Below are positions 43,485 to 51,305 of a stretch of DNA of 64,000 nt, in pieces. The position numbers and the translations under genes were made by a program. How positions within the stretch are numbered: position 1 is the first letter of the stretch; every line of letters begins with the position of its first letter. The stretch is taken from assembly GCA_017303905.1 (NCBI GenBank), contig JAFLBH010000001.1, positions 1,403,809 through 1,467,808 on the forward strand, in the 5' to 3' direction. Under the pieces are notes generated by a model, which did no database searches, was not told the DNA's origin, and saw only the letters and a program-made list of their open reading frames with translations. The stretch comes from Bacteroidota bacterium (GTDB lineage: Bacteria; Bacteroidota; Bacteroidia; B-17B0; Aurantibacillaceae).

Positions 43485-44069
43485 ATGGAAATTGTTAAAG
43501 AATATTTTGCGCATCCAACAGCTGTGATCGATGATGGTTGTAAAATAGGAAAGGGTGTTAAAATTTGGCACTTTTCACATATCATGCCCAATTGTGTTTT
43601 AGGAGATAACTGTAACATAGGTCAAAATGTGGTTATTTCTCCCGATGTTGTTCTAGGTAAAAATGTGAAGGTTCAAAATAACGTTTCAATTTACACCGGT
43701 GTTACTTGCGACGATGATGTTTTTCTTGGTCCTAGCATGGTTTTTACAAATGTAATTAATCCAAGAAGCGCAGTGAATCGTAAATCTGAATATGCAAAAA
43801 CGCATGTAGGCAAGGGCGCTTCTATTGGCGCTAATGCAACTATTGTATGCGGACATGATATCGGAGAGTTTGCTTTCATCGGTGCTGGCACAGTAGTTAC
43901 TAAAACGGTTCCTGCATATGCTCTTATTGTTGGAAATCCAGGACGTCAAATGGGATGGATGAGTGAATTTGGCCATCGTTTGGAATTTGATAAAGATGGT
44001 TTTGCAACTTGTAAGGAAAGCGGACAAAAATATAAATTGGAAAATAATTCTGTTAAGCGCATCTCTTAA
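43485..44069 (+). CDS. wlbB: Left-handed beta-helix N-acetyltransferase, WlbB/WbpD-like
   Basis: 194 residues from ATG 43485; a TTG three codons upstream is next to the promoter and not used. Hexapeptide repeats run through most of the chain (GVKIWHFSHIMPNCVLGD, IGQNVVISPDVVLGKNV, VGKGASIGANATIV, FIGAGTVVTKTVPAYALIVGNPGR). This matches WlbB/WbpD, which acetylates the 3-amino group of UDP-2-acetamido-3-amino-glucuronate. It starts a close-packed operon with the matching dehydrogenase and UDP-sugar dehydrogenase, so the pathway fits. The aminotransferase (WbpE type) is not in the window. Confidence 0.88.
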   Translation: MEIVKEYFAHPTAVIDDGCKIGKGVKIWHFSHIMPNCVLGDNCNIGQNVVISPDVVLGKNVKVQNNVSIYTGVTCDDDVFLGPSMVFTNVINPRSAVNRKSEYAKTHVGKGASIGANATIVCGHDIGEFAFIGAGTVVTKTVPAYALIVGNPGRQMGWMSEFGHRLEFDKDGFATCKESGQKYKLENNSVKRIS

Positions 44070-44071
44070 TT

Positions 44072-45103
44072 ATGACAAAAATAAAATTCGCGGTAATAGG
44101 GCAAGGGCATATTGGTAAGCGTCATGCGGAAATGGTTCGAAGAAATGAAGCATGCGAACTAATAGCGGTATGTGATATTTTACCAAAGGAAAAATTAGGC
44201 CTTGATGATTTAAAGGAAAAGTTTTACTCTAATGTAGACGATCTTTTAAAAAATCATCCTGAAGTTGAGGTAGTAAATGTTTGTACTCCTAACGGTCTGC
44301 ATGCAGAGCATTCATTAAAAGCATTGGAGTCGGGAAAGAATGTTGTAGTTGAAAAACCAATGGCTCTCTCTAAATCCGATTGCGAAAAAATAATTTACAA
44401 AGCACTACACCAACATAAAACAGTTTTCTGTGTAATGCAAAACCGTTATTCACCTCCAAGTGTTTGGTTAAAGGAAGTGGTAGAGAAGAAAATCATAGGC
44501 GATATATACATGGTTCAGTTAAATTGTTACTGGAATCGTGATGAGCGTTATTATAAACCTGGTGGATGGAAAGGTACGCAAGCATTGGATGGAGGCACTT
44601 TATTCACTCAGTTCTCACATTGGATTGATATTATGTATTGGTTATTCGGCGACATACAAAACATACAAGCAAAATTCGCCGATTTCAATCATCAAAAATC
44701 AACGGCATTCGAAGACAGCGGATTTGTGAGTTTCGATTTTGTAAATGGCGGCATGGGTTGTATCAATTACAGCACAGCTGTGTGGGACAAAAATTTAGAA
44801 TCTTCATTAACTATTGTTGGAAGCAAAGGAAGTGTAAAGGTGGGCGGACAATACATGGATCAAATTGAAGTGTGTAACATTAAAGATTACACTATGCCAA
44901 AGTTGGACGCCACAAATCCTGCAAATGATTATGGAGCATACAAAGGCTCGGCTAATAATCATAATTATGTTATTGATAATGTAGTTGAAACTTTAACCGG
45001 TAAAAATAAAATCACCACGAATGCCTTAGAAGGATTAAAAGTGGTTGATATCATTGAGCGTATTTACGCTTTACGTCCCGATTCAGTAATTAAAAACATG
45101 TAA
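44072..45103 (+). CDS. wlbA: Gfo/Idh/MocA-family dehydrogenase, WlbA/WbpB-like
   Basis: 343 residues. The N-terminal NAD-binding fold has GQGHIGKRHAEM, then NVCTPNGLHAEHS and the catalytic VEKPMALS; the C-terminal part holds GGTLFTQFSHWIDIMYWLFG. WlbA/WbpB oxidises UDP-2-acetamido-glucuronate at carbon 3, giving the substrate for transamination and then acetylation by the WlbB-like enzyme. The neighbours support this. Starts 2 bases after the previous stop, so translation is coupled. Confidence 0.87.
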   Translation: MTKIKFAVIGQGHIGKRHAEMVRRNEACELIAVCDILPKEKLGLDDLKEKFYSNVDDLLKNHPEVEVVNVCTPNGLHAEHSLKALESGKNVVVEKPMALSKSDCEKIIYKALHQHKTVFCVMQNRYSPPSVWLKEVVEKKIIGDIYMVQLNCYWNRDERYYKPGGWKGTQALDGGTLFTQFSHWIDIMYWLFGDIQNIQAKFADFNHQKSTAFEDSGFVSFDFVNGGMGCINYSTAVWDKNLESSLTIVGSKGSVKVGGQYMDQIEVCNIKDYTMPKLDATNPANDYGAYKGSANNHNYVIDNVVETLTGKNKITTNALEGLKVVDIIERIYALRPDSVIKNM

Positions 45104-45113
45104 TAATTTCTAT

Positions 45114-46406
45114 ATGAGTATCTATAAAAGAATTTTAGACAAAGACGCGAGAATTGCAGTAATAGGTTTAGGTTACGTTGGTTTACCAATTGCGCTTGCC
45201 TTTGCTAAAAAGGTAAAAGTAATTGGATTCGATATTAATGAGAAACGCGTTAATATGATGAAGAAGGGCATCGACCCAAGTCAGGAATTGACTAAGAAGG
45301 ATTTTGCTAATTCAGATATTACGTTCACACATAAATTGGAAGATTTAAAGAAGGCCAACTTCTTTATTGTTGCAGTGCCAACACCAATTGATGAGCATAA
45401 TTTACCGGACTTAAAACCATTAATCGGCGCTTCAACAACTGTAGGAAAAGTATTGAAGAAAGGCGATTACGTTGTTTATGAATCAACTGTTTATCCGGGT
45501 TGTACCGAAGAGGACTGTATCCCTGTTTTGGAAAAGGAATCAGGATTAAAATTTGTGAAGGATTTTAAAGTTGGATATTCACCTGAGCGCATCAATCCGG
45601 GTGATAAGGAACATACTATCACTAAAATTTTAAAAATTGTTTCGGGCTGCGATAAAGAAAGCTTAGAGAATATTTCTAAAGTTTACGAAATTATTGTTGA
45701 GCCGGGTACACATAAAGCTTCTTCTATAAAGGTTGCTGAAGCAGCAAAAATTATTGAGAACACGCAACGCGACGTAAACATTGCTTTAATGAATGAGCTT
45801 TCAATTATTTTCTCACGCATTGGAATTAATACATATGAAGTATTGGAAGCAGCAGGTACTAAATGGAATTTCTTAAAATTTTCTCCAGGCTTAGTTGGCG
45901 GACATTGTATTGGTGTTGATCCATACTACTTGACTTACAAGGCGGAAGAAATGGGTTATCATGCACGCGTCATCAACAGTGGTCGTTATGTAAATGACAG
46001 CATGGGTTTCTACGTTGCTAAAACCTGTGTGAAGAAAATTATAGCTGCCGGTAAAAATATTTCTAAGTCAAAAGTATTAGTGATGGGTGCCACATTTAAA
46101 GAAGATGTTAGTGACATTCGTAACAGTAAAGTGGCTGATATCGTGAAGGAATTAAAATCATTTGGCGTTAAAGTTGAAATTGTAGATCCGCATGCAGACA
46201 GTGACGAACTTAAACACGAATATGGTTTTGGTTTAAATAAATTAGGCAAAGGATATGATGGAGTTATTGTTGCCGTAAATCATAAAGAGTATAAGGCCTT
46301 GGATGAAAAATACTTTAACTCTATTTTAAGTAAAAAAGGAATTTTAGTGGATGTTAAAGGTATGTATAAGGGCAAGGTTAAAAATCTTACTTATTGGAGT
46401 TTATAA
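45114..46406 (+). CDS. Nucleotide-sugar 6-dehydrogenase (WbpA/TviB-like)
   Basis: 430 residues, with all three UDP-glucose/GDP-mannose dehydrogenase domains. Visible are VIGLGYVGLPIALAFA near the start, VAVPTPID, ESTVYPGCTEE, the substrate-binding AKIIENTQRDVNIALMNE, the catalytic LVGGHCIGVDPYYLT with its Cys, and KVLVMGATFKEDVSDIRNS in the C-terminal domain. The VGGHCIGVDPYYL form is that of UDP-N-acetylglucosamine/galactosamine dehydrogenases. It should make UDP-N-acetyl-glucuronate or -galacturonate for the steps run by the two preceding enzymes. Ten bases separate it from wlbA. Confidence 0.92.
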   Translation: MSIYKRILDKDARIAVIGLGYVGLPIALAFAKKVKVIGFDINEKRVNMMKKGIDPSQELTKKDFANSDITFTHKLEDLKKANFFIVAVPTPIDEHNLPDLKPLIGASTTVGKVLKKGDYVVYESTVYPGCTEEDCIPVLEKESGLKFVKDFKVGYSPERINPGDKEHTITKILKIVSGCDKESLENISKVYEIIVEPGTHKASSIKVAEAAKIIENTQRDVNIALMNELSIIFSRIGINTYEVLEAAGTKWNFLKFSPGLVGGHCIGVDPYYLTYKAEEMGYHARVINSGRYVNDSMGFYVAKTCVKKIIAAGKNISKSKVLVMGATFKEDVSDIRNSKVADIVKELKSFGVKVEIVDPHADSDELKHEYGFGLNKLGKGYDGVIVAVNHKEYKALDEKYFNSILSKKGILVDVKGMYKGKVKNLTYWSL

Positions 46407-46476
46407 TTAATGTTAAGGATAGAGGTTTTAAACAATAAAATTTCATCCTGCACATTAACTAAATAAAAAAACGAAA

Positions 46477-47529
46477 ATGAAAATTTTAATAACAGGTGGC
46501 GCAGGCTTTATTGGTTCTCACGTCGTGAGATTATTTGTAAATAAATATCCTTCTTACACCATTTATAATTTAGATAAGTTAACTTATGCAGGCAATCTGG
46601 CTAATCTAAAAGATATTGAAAGCAAACCGAATTACAAATTTGTAAAGGGAGATATTGTTGATGCAGATTTTATCAATAAACTTTTTGCTGAACATAAATT
46701 TGGCGCAGTAATTCATTTAGCGGCCGAAAGCCATGTCGATAGAAGTATTACGAATCCATTGGAGTTCGTTTATACAAATGTAATTGGAACCGTTAACTTA
46801 CTTAACGCCGCAAAAACAATTTACAAAGAAAACAACGCAGCATTTAAGTTATTTTATCATGTAAGTACCGATGAGGTGTATGGTTCTTTAGGCGAAACAG
46901 GCATGTTTACCGAAACAACTTCTTACGATCCTCATAGCCCGTATTCAGCTTCAAAAGCAAGCTCCGATCATTTTGTAAGAGCTTATCATGATACTTACGG
47001 ATTGCCTGCACTAATTTCAAATTGCTCTAATAATTACGGTCCAAATCATTTTCCTGAGAAATTAATTCCGCTTTGTATCAGTAATATTAAAAACAACAAG
47101 CCATTGCCTATTTATGGTAAAGGTGAAAATGTGCGTGACTGGCTATTTGTAGAAGATCATGCGCGTGCGATTGATGTAATATTTCATAACGCAAAGGCAG
47201 GAAGTACTTATAACATAGGTGGACATAACGAATGGACAAACATTGATGTAATTCGTTTGCTATGTAAAATTATGGATAAGAAGTTGGGTAGAGCAGAAGG
47301 TACCAATGAAAAACTAATCACATTTGTAAAAGATCGTGCCGGTCACGATTTACGTTATGCTATAGATTCTACAAAATTGCAAAACGAATTAGGATGGAAA
47401 CCAAGCTTACAGTTTGAAGAAGGACTTGAAAGAACAGTAGATTGGTATTTGGCGAATGAGGAATGGTTGCAAAATGTAACTTCAGGCGATTATCAAAAAT
47501 ACTACGAGCAACAATACGTAAAGAGGTGA
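46477..47529 (+). CDS. rfbB: dTDP-glucose 4,6-dehydratase
   Basis: Converts dTDP-glucose to dTDP-4-keto-6-deoxyglucose, the branch point for rhamnose and other deoxysugars. 350 residues. It has the short-chain dehydrogenase signature ITGGAGFIGSHV, HLAAESHVDRSI, HVSTDEVYGSLG, the catalytic Tyr-Lys pair in SPYSASKASSDH, and NCSNNYGPNHFPEKLIP. No other rfb gene (A, C, D) is next to it, so those must be elsewhere. It lies 70 bases after the UDP-sugar dehydrogenase and may have its own weak promoter or be part of the same operon. Confidence 0.96.
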   Translation: MKILITGGAGFIGSHVVRLFVNKYPSYTIYNLDKLTYAGNLANLKDIESKPNYKFVKGDIVDADFINKLFAEHKFGAVIHLAAESHVDRSITNPLEFVYTNVIGTVNLLNAAKTIYKENNAAFKLFYHVSTDEVYGSLGETGMFTETTSYDPHSPYSASKASSDHFVRAYHDTYGLPALISNCSNNYGPNHFPEKLIPLCISNIKNNKPLPIYGKGENVRDWLFVEDHARAIDVIFHNAKAGSTYNIGGHNEWTNIDVIRLLCKIMDKKLGRAEGTNEKLITFVKDRAGHDLRYAIDSTKLQNELGWKPSLQFEEGLERTVDWYLANEEWLQNVTSGDYQKYYEQQYVKR

Positions 47530-47585
47530 TCGGTTATAGGGTGTCAGTTAACTCTTATTAGTGTTAAGGAAAACAAATTTATAGT

Positions 47586-47990
47586 ATGGCAAGTATAAAT
47601 TCTTTTGAGGAGTTGGAATGTTGGAAGGAAGCAGTGGTGTTGAGAAAAAGAATTCGTACAATAACTAAATCATTTCCGGCCGATGAAAAATATAAATTAA
47701 CAGATCAGCTAGTAAGAGCATCGCGGTCAGTTACTGCAAATATAGCTGAAGGTTATGGTAGATTTCATTATTTAGAAAATTCAAAATTTTGCAGAAACTC
47801 ACGTGGTTCTTTGACTGAGATAATAGATCATCTTATTTTGGCCGAAGAAGAGGGTTATATCACGATGGAAGAATTAGTCGAATTGAAAACTGAGACCAAT
47901 AAGTGCATCAGGATATTAAACGGTTATATCAATTATTTGCAAAAGGCCGAAAAAGCAAAGAAGTCAGCTCCTGCAACAAGTAACAAATAA
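47586..47990 (+). CDS. Four-helix-bundle protein (23S rRNA intervening-sequence protein family)
   Basis: 134 residues. Typical family features are the start FEELECWKEAVVLRKRI, LTDQLVRASRSVTANIAEGYGR, FCRNSRGSLTEIIDHL and LILAEEEGYI. The family was first seen inside intervening sequences of 23S rRNA genes, but most copies, like this one, are found elsewhere and their function is unknown; copies close to polysaccharide gene clusters are common in Bacteroidota. The last 15 residues are Lys/Ala/Pro-rich. It is 56 bases after rfbB. Confidence 0.9.
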   Translation: MASINSFEELECWKEAVVLRKRIRTITKSFPADEKYKLTDQLVRASRSVTANIAEGYGRFHYLENSKFCRNSRGSLTEIIDHLILAEEEGYITMEELVELKTETNKCIRILNGYINYLQKAEKAKKSAPATSNK

Positions 47991-48012
47991 CCAAAAACAG
48001 TTAACCTATAAT

Positions 48013-48375
48013 ATGGAAAAGAAAGTTTGTTTAGATTGCGGTGAGCCGATTAAAGGTAGGGCAGACAAAAAATTCTGCAATGATATTTGCCGGAATTCCT
48101 ATAACAATAAACTTAATAGCGATACCAACAATCACGTTCGAAACATTAATAACATCCTTCGTAAAAACAGAAGGATCATGGAGGATTTATTAACCGGAAC
48201 TACGGTGACGGTTTCCAAACAAAAACTATCATCAGCAGGATTTAATTTTAATTATTTCACCAATCTCGTGAAAACGAAAGAAAGTAAGTTGTATTACTTC
48301 TGTTATGAATTTGGTTATTTACCCCTGGAAAACGAAAAAATTCTCTTAGTAAAGAGCAAAAAAGAAGCCGATTAA
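48013..48375 (+). CDS. Small zinc-ribbon-like protein of unknown function
   Basis: 120 residues, no signal peptide. The N-terminus has a four-cysteine cluster, Cys6-x-x-Cys9 and Cys22-x-x-x-Cys26, in the setting CLDCGEPIKGRADKKFCND and CRNSYNN, a pattern of treble-clef or zinc-ribbon folds such as DUF2116. The rest is Lys/Asn-rich helical with ILRKNRRIMEDLL and a conserved-looking FGYLPLENEKILLVK end. Zinc binding is inferred. It is 22 bases after the four-helix protein. Its stop codon sits inside a terminator hairpin. Confidence 0.75.
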   Translation: MEKKVCLDCGEPIKGRADKKFCNDICRNSYNNKLNSDTNNHVRNINNILRKNRRIMEDLLTGTTVTVSKQKLSSAGFNFNYFTNLVKTKESKLYYFCYEFGYLPLENEKILLVKSKKEAD

Positions 48376-48395
48376 TTTAATAGGCTTCTTTTTTA
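48362..48395. terminator. Terminator overlapping the stop codon
   Basis: Stem AAGAAGCC (48362-48369) and GGCTTCTT (48383-48390) followed by a T run. The left arm is coding sequence of the zinc-ribbon gene, and the loop includes its stop codon. Confidence 0.75.
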
Positions 48396-48409
48396 TAGAG
48401 ACTAATTTT

Positions 48410-49510
48410 TTAATTATCGAATAATTGACTATCCGGAACACAGGTGCACTTTGGTGCCGGCTTAGGCAGATAGTTTATTTCAGATGGACGTAAAGCCTTA
48501 GTAGAGTTATCATACTTTAATGTTAGTCTAACTTCCGATTTAATCGTTACGCCACCTTTCACCGCCGGATACCAGGTATTCATGTTATTCTTAATGGTTT
48601 CCTCAATCAGTTTATTTATATCAGGATCGCCACCTTGAACAAAAATCTTTTTAATAGTTCCATCGAAATTCAATTGTAAACGAACAATAGTAGTTAAATC
48701 TTTTACGGCCTTCTTTTGTTTTTTGTTTAACGGTAAATTCTCTTTGAAGAAATCATAAATTTCTTCGCCGCCACTTTCATAACATGGAGGGCGACAAGCC
48801 TTCACGTCTTTAGATTTTTTCGGAGTAGCATAACCTTCACGTTTTTGAATAGGTGCTTTTACTACCGGAGCTTCTTCTTCTTTCTTAGACTTTTTAGGTT
48901 CTGCTGCAACTTCTTCTTTTACCTCTTTTTCTTTTTTCGGTTTTTCGGCTTTCGCTGCTTTTTCCTCTTTAACCTTTTCTTCCTTTACCTTTTCTTCTTT
49001 TTCTTTCTTTGGTTTTTCTGCTTTTGCAGATTTTTCTTCTTTCACCGGTGGAGCAGCTACAGGTTCAGGAGCCTTTGGTTCTTCTTTTCCGGCGTAATAA
49101 ATATAAAAACCTTGCACTTGTTTAAATGCTTCAGCATCACCTGTGGTACTGCACTGACAAATATTATACAAGTTGGTATTATCCTGAAAAAATTGCGGGT
49201 AGGTTTTAATTAGATTTTCCCAGCGCTCTCGGTTAGCAGTTTCACGTTTGGCAAGGTCACTAGCTTCGTTTTCTGTAAAAACTAACACAATATCATTAAT
49301 TGGCAGATTAATAATTGAGTCGCCGGTTGAGGTTTTACCAACACCTTCGGTGCCACGTTTAGATCGAATGAACGCGTAGTTTTTATTTTTCGCTTTATAA
49401 GCTTTGGTAATAGAATCAGATTCGAAAATCAAATCGTCATAAAGAATTTCTTGTGCATTCACATTAATTGCAAAAAGGCAAAGGAGTAAAAATCCAATAA
49501 GTTTTTTCAT
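48410..49510 (-). CDS. Exported Lys/Glu/Pro-rich protein with TonB-like C-terminus
   Basis: 366 residues from ATG 49510, which opens a good signal peptide (MKKLIGFLLLCLFAINVNAQ); the frame extends upstream into ftsY and that part is rejected. A domain of unknown type (about 25-140, with AYKAKNKNYAFIRSKRG) comes first, then a repeat linker made of KAEKPKKEKE and KVKEEK units (about 150-230), and a C-terminal part (about 240-345; VRLQLNFDGTIKKIFVQGG, VRLTLKY) that resembles a TonB C-terminal domain. It lacks a membrane anchor after the signal, so it is not a classical TonB. It has a possible promoter with TAnnnTTTG at 49527-49535. Confidence 0.78.
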   Translation of the reverse strand: MKKLIGFLLLCLFAINVNAQEILYDDLIFESDSITKAYKAKNKNYAFIRSKRGTEGVGKTSTGDSIINLPINDIVLVFTENEASDLAKRETANRERWENLIKTYPQFFQDNTNLYNICQCSTTGDAEAFKQVQGFYIYYAGKEEPKAPEPVAAPPVKEEKSAKAEKPKKEKEEKVKEEKVKEEKAAKAEKPKKEKEVKEEVAAEPKKSKKEEEAPVVKAPIQKREGYATPKKSKDVKACRPPCYESGGEEIYDFFKENLPLNKKQKKAVKDLTTIVRLQLNFDGTIKKIFVQGGDPDINKLIEETIKNNMNTWYPAVKGGVTIKSEVRLTLKYDNSTKALRPSEINYLPKPAPKCTCVPDSQLFDN

Positions 49511-49526
49511 CAGGTTAATTTTACTC

Positions 49527-49535
49527 CAAATTATA
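49527..49535 (-). promoter_or_regulatory. Candidate promoter of the TonB-like gene
   Basis: TATAATTTG on the minus strand, one base longer than consensus like the box at 4723, with a TTG 19 bases upstream. Confidence 0.35.
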
Positions 49536-49553
49536 AAAATAAAAGTGATATTA

Positions 49554-50516
49554 TCAAGCCCTGTTAAAAAGGCTATCCACAAACTCGGGTGCATTAAATA
49601 GCTGGAGGTCGGTCATTTTTTCACCAACTCCTATGTATTTAACCGGAATTTTAAATTCATCGCTAATGCCTATTACAACTCCGCCCTTAGCGGTACCGTC
49701 GAGTTTTGTAACGGCTAAAGCATTTACATCGGTGGCAGCAGTAAACTGACGACATTGCTCGATGGCGTTTTGCCCTGTACTACCATCTAAAACCAATAAA
49801 ACTTCGTGTGGCGCGTCAGGAACCACTTTTTTCATAACATTTTTAATTTTGGTTAATTCGTTCATCAAATTAACCTTGTTATGTAAACGCCCTGCTGTAT
49901 CAATAATAACTACATCGGCATTTTTTGAAACCGCGCTACTTAATGTATCAAAGGCAACACTCGCCGGGTCGGCACCCATTCCTTGCGATACAATAGGAAC
50001 ACCAACACGTTCACTCCAGATAATTAACTGGTCAACAGCCGCAGCTCTGAAAGTATCCGCTGCACCAAGTACAACACTCTTTCCGGCTTGTTTAAATTGA
50101 TGAGAAAGTTTGCCAATAGTAGTTGTTTTTCCTACACCATTAACGCCCACCACCATTATGACATATGGTTTTTTTGTAAGCGGTGCGGTAAAATCGAAAG
50201 CATTGTTGGCAGAATTGTTTTCTTTGAGAAGCGCTGCAATTTCATCACGAAGAATGGTATTGAGCTCGTTGGTTGAAACGTATTTATCACGCGCTACGCG
50301 TTCTTCAATACGTTTAATGATTTTAATGGTGGTGTTAACGCCAACATCGCCGCTAATTAATACTTCTTCCAGATTATCCAGAACATCAGCATCCACCGTG
50401 CTTTTTCCGGCAATAGCTTTTGCTATTTTGCCAAAAAAACTCTCTTTGGTTTTCGACAAGCCTTCATCGAGGCTCTGCTTTTCTTCTTTGCTGAATAATT
50501 TCGAGAAAAATCCCAT
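49554..50516 (-). CDS. ftsY: Signal recognition particle receptor FtsY
   Basis: Docks ribosome-SRP complexes at the membrane for co-translational insertion, working with Ffh and the translocon. 320 residues, an NG-domain form with a short A domain. GTPase motifs are complete: GVNGVGKTTT (124-133), AADTFRAAAVDQL, DTAGR (206-210), TKLDG (270-274), and the closing GEKMTDLQLF. It follows the DUF4295 gene by 73 bases in a ribosomal-protein operon, an order I know from other Bacteroidota. Confidence 0.98.
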   Translation of the reverse strand: MGFFSKLFSKEEKQSLDEGLSKTKESFFGKIAKAIAGKSTVDADVLDNLEEVLISGDVGVNTTIKIIKRIEERVARDKYVSTNELNTILRDEIAALLKENNSANNAFDFTAPLTKKPYVIMVVGVNGVGKTTTIGKLSHQFKQAGKSVVLGAADTFRAAAVDQLIIWSERVGVPIVSQGMGADPASVAFDTLSSAVSKNADVVIIDTAGRLHNKVNLMNELTKIKNVMKKVVPDAPHEVLLVLDGSTGQNAIEQCRQFTAATDVNALAVTKLDGTAKGGVVIGISDEFKIPVKYIGVGEKMTDLQLFNAPEFVDSLFNRA

Positions 50517-50589
50517 TATAGAAACGTCCTAAAATAAAAATTTCTTTCCTTGTTGGGGGAAAGAAATTTTAATGCAATCGATTAATAAA

Positions 50590-50745
50590 TTATTTAGATT
50601 TTAAAAAATCTGCAATGTGATCGTTATGAACGATTTCTTCTTTAAATGTGTAAGCTCCGCTTTTGCCGGATTTAACCATTTTAATAACCTTGGTAAAATC
50701 TTTACCTTTTCCGGTTTTTAATGTTGCAACTACCTTCTTTGCCAT
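50590..50745 (-). CDS. DUF4295 domain small protein
   Basis: A 51-residue reading frame that is too short for many gene finders. It translates to a very basic peptide beginning MAKKVVATLKTGKGKDFTKV and ending HIADFLKSK. This matches DUF4295, a family limited to Bacteroidota and nearly always found between rpmG and ftsY, as here. It is probably a ribosome-associated protein; that is inferred from its place and charge. It starts 21 bases after the rpmG stop. Confidence 0.9.
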   Translation of the reverse strand: MAKKVVATLKTGKGKDFTKVIKMVKSGKSGAYTFKEEIVHNDHIADFLKSK

Positions 50746-50766
50746 TGTTCTTTATTTTTAAGGTTA

Positions 50767-50949
50767 TTACTTAATTTCTTTGTGAACAGTCATACGCTTT
50801 AAGATAGGGTTGTATTTTTTCAACTCTATACGATCAGGCGTATTCTTTTTGTTTTTAGTAGTGATATAACGAGAAGTTCCCGGTTTACCGCTTTCTTTAT
50901 GCTCGGTACACTCTAAAATAACCTGTATTCTATTTTTACTACGTGCCAT
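50767..50949 (-). CDS. rpmG: 50S ribosomal protein L33
   Basis: 60 residues; sequence motifs [27 protein letters not shown] and KKYNPILKR are those of L33. Only one cysteine (in LECTEHKES) remains where zinc-binding forms have four, so this is the zinc-free type. It sits 17 bases after rpmB and 21 before the DUF4295 gene, all one operon. Confidence 0.97.
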   Translation of the reverse strand: MARSKNRIQVILECTEHKESGKPGTSRYITTKNKKNTPDRIELKKYNPILKRMTVHKEIK

Positions 50950-50966
50950 TTTTTCTATTTTTTATA

Positions 50967-51203
50967 TTATGCTAAAATGCCGTTTTCTTTGGCATCTTTT
51001 AAGCAGGCGTAAATACCTAACTTGTTAATGTTTTTTAATGCTGAAGTAGATACACGAAGTGTAACCCACTCACCTGTTTCAGGTACAAAAAAGCGCTTAC
51101 GCTTTAAGTTTACTTTAAACTGACGGCGAGATTTTGCATTAGAGTGCGATACTTTGTTACCGCCCATCGCCTTTTTTCCTGTTATCTGACAAATACGTGA
51201 CAT
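50967..51203 (-). CDS. rpmB: 50S ribosomal protein L28
   Basis: 78 residues with the L28 start SRICQITGKKAMGGNKVSHS and the RVSTSALKNINKLG segment. First gene of the rpmB-rpmG-DUF4295-ftsY operon, with a consensus promoter at 51240-51270 and a leader that contains a CCCTT/AAGGG inverted repeat. Confidence 0.98.
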   Translation of the reverse strand: MSRICQITGKKAMGGNKVSHSNAKSRRQFKVNLKRKRFFVPETGEWVTLRVSTSALKNINKLGIYACLKDAKENGILA

Positions 51204-51218
51204 GACTTAAAATCTTAA

Positions 51219-51238
51219 ATTTCCCCTTAAAAAGGGAC
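51219..51238 (-). promoter_or_regulatory. Leader inverted repeat of the rpmB operon
   Basis: CCCTT-TTT-AAGGG hairpin (minus strand) followed by GGAAAT. The 12 bases at 51219-51230 (plus-strand ATTTCCCCTTAA) recur exactly in the lysC leader at 53805-53816. Confidence 0.45.
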
Positions 51239-51239
51239 G

Positions 51240-51270
51240 CAAATATACAACATTAACCAGAACCTGCAAA
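51240..51270 (-). promoter_or_regulatory. Promoter of the rpmB-rpmG-DUF4295-ftsY operon
   Basis: On the minus strand TTTG (51270-51267), a 19-base spacer, TATATTTG (51247-51240): a full match to the Bacteroidota promoter. Confidence 0.75.
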
Positions 51271-51305
51271 ATTATAAACCCAAATATCTTAATAAATGGG
51301 AATAA

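Noticed and set aside
48845-49213. Plus-strand Phe/Leu-rich frame opposite the TonB-like gene
   Set aside because: It is the antisense of the Lys/Glu repeat linker, which reads as Phe/Leu-rich by chance.
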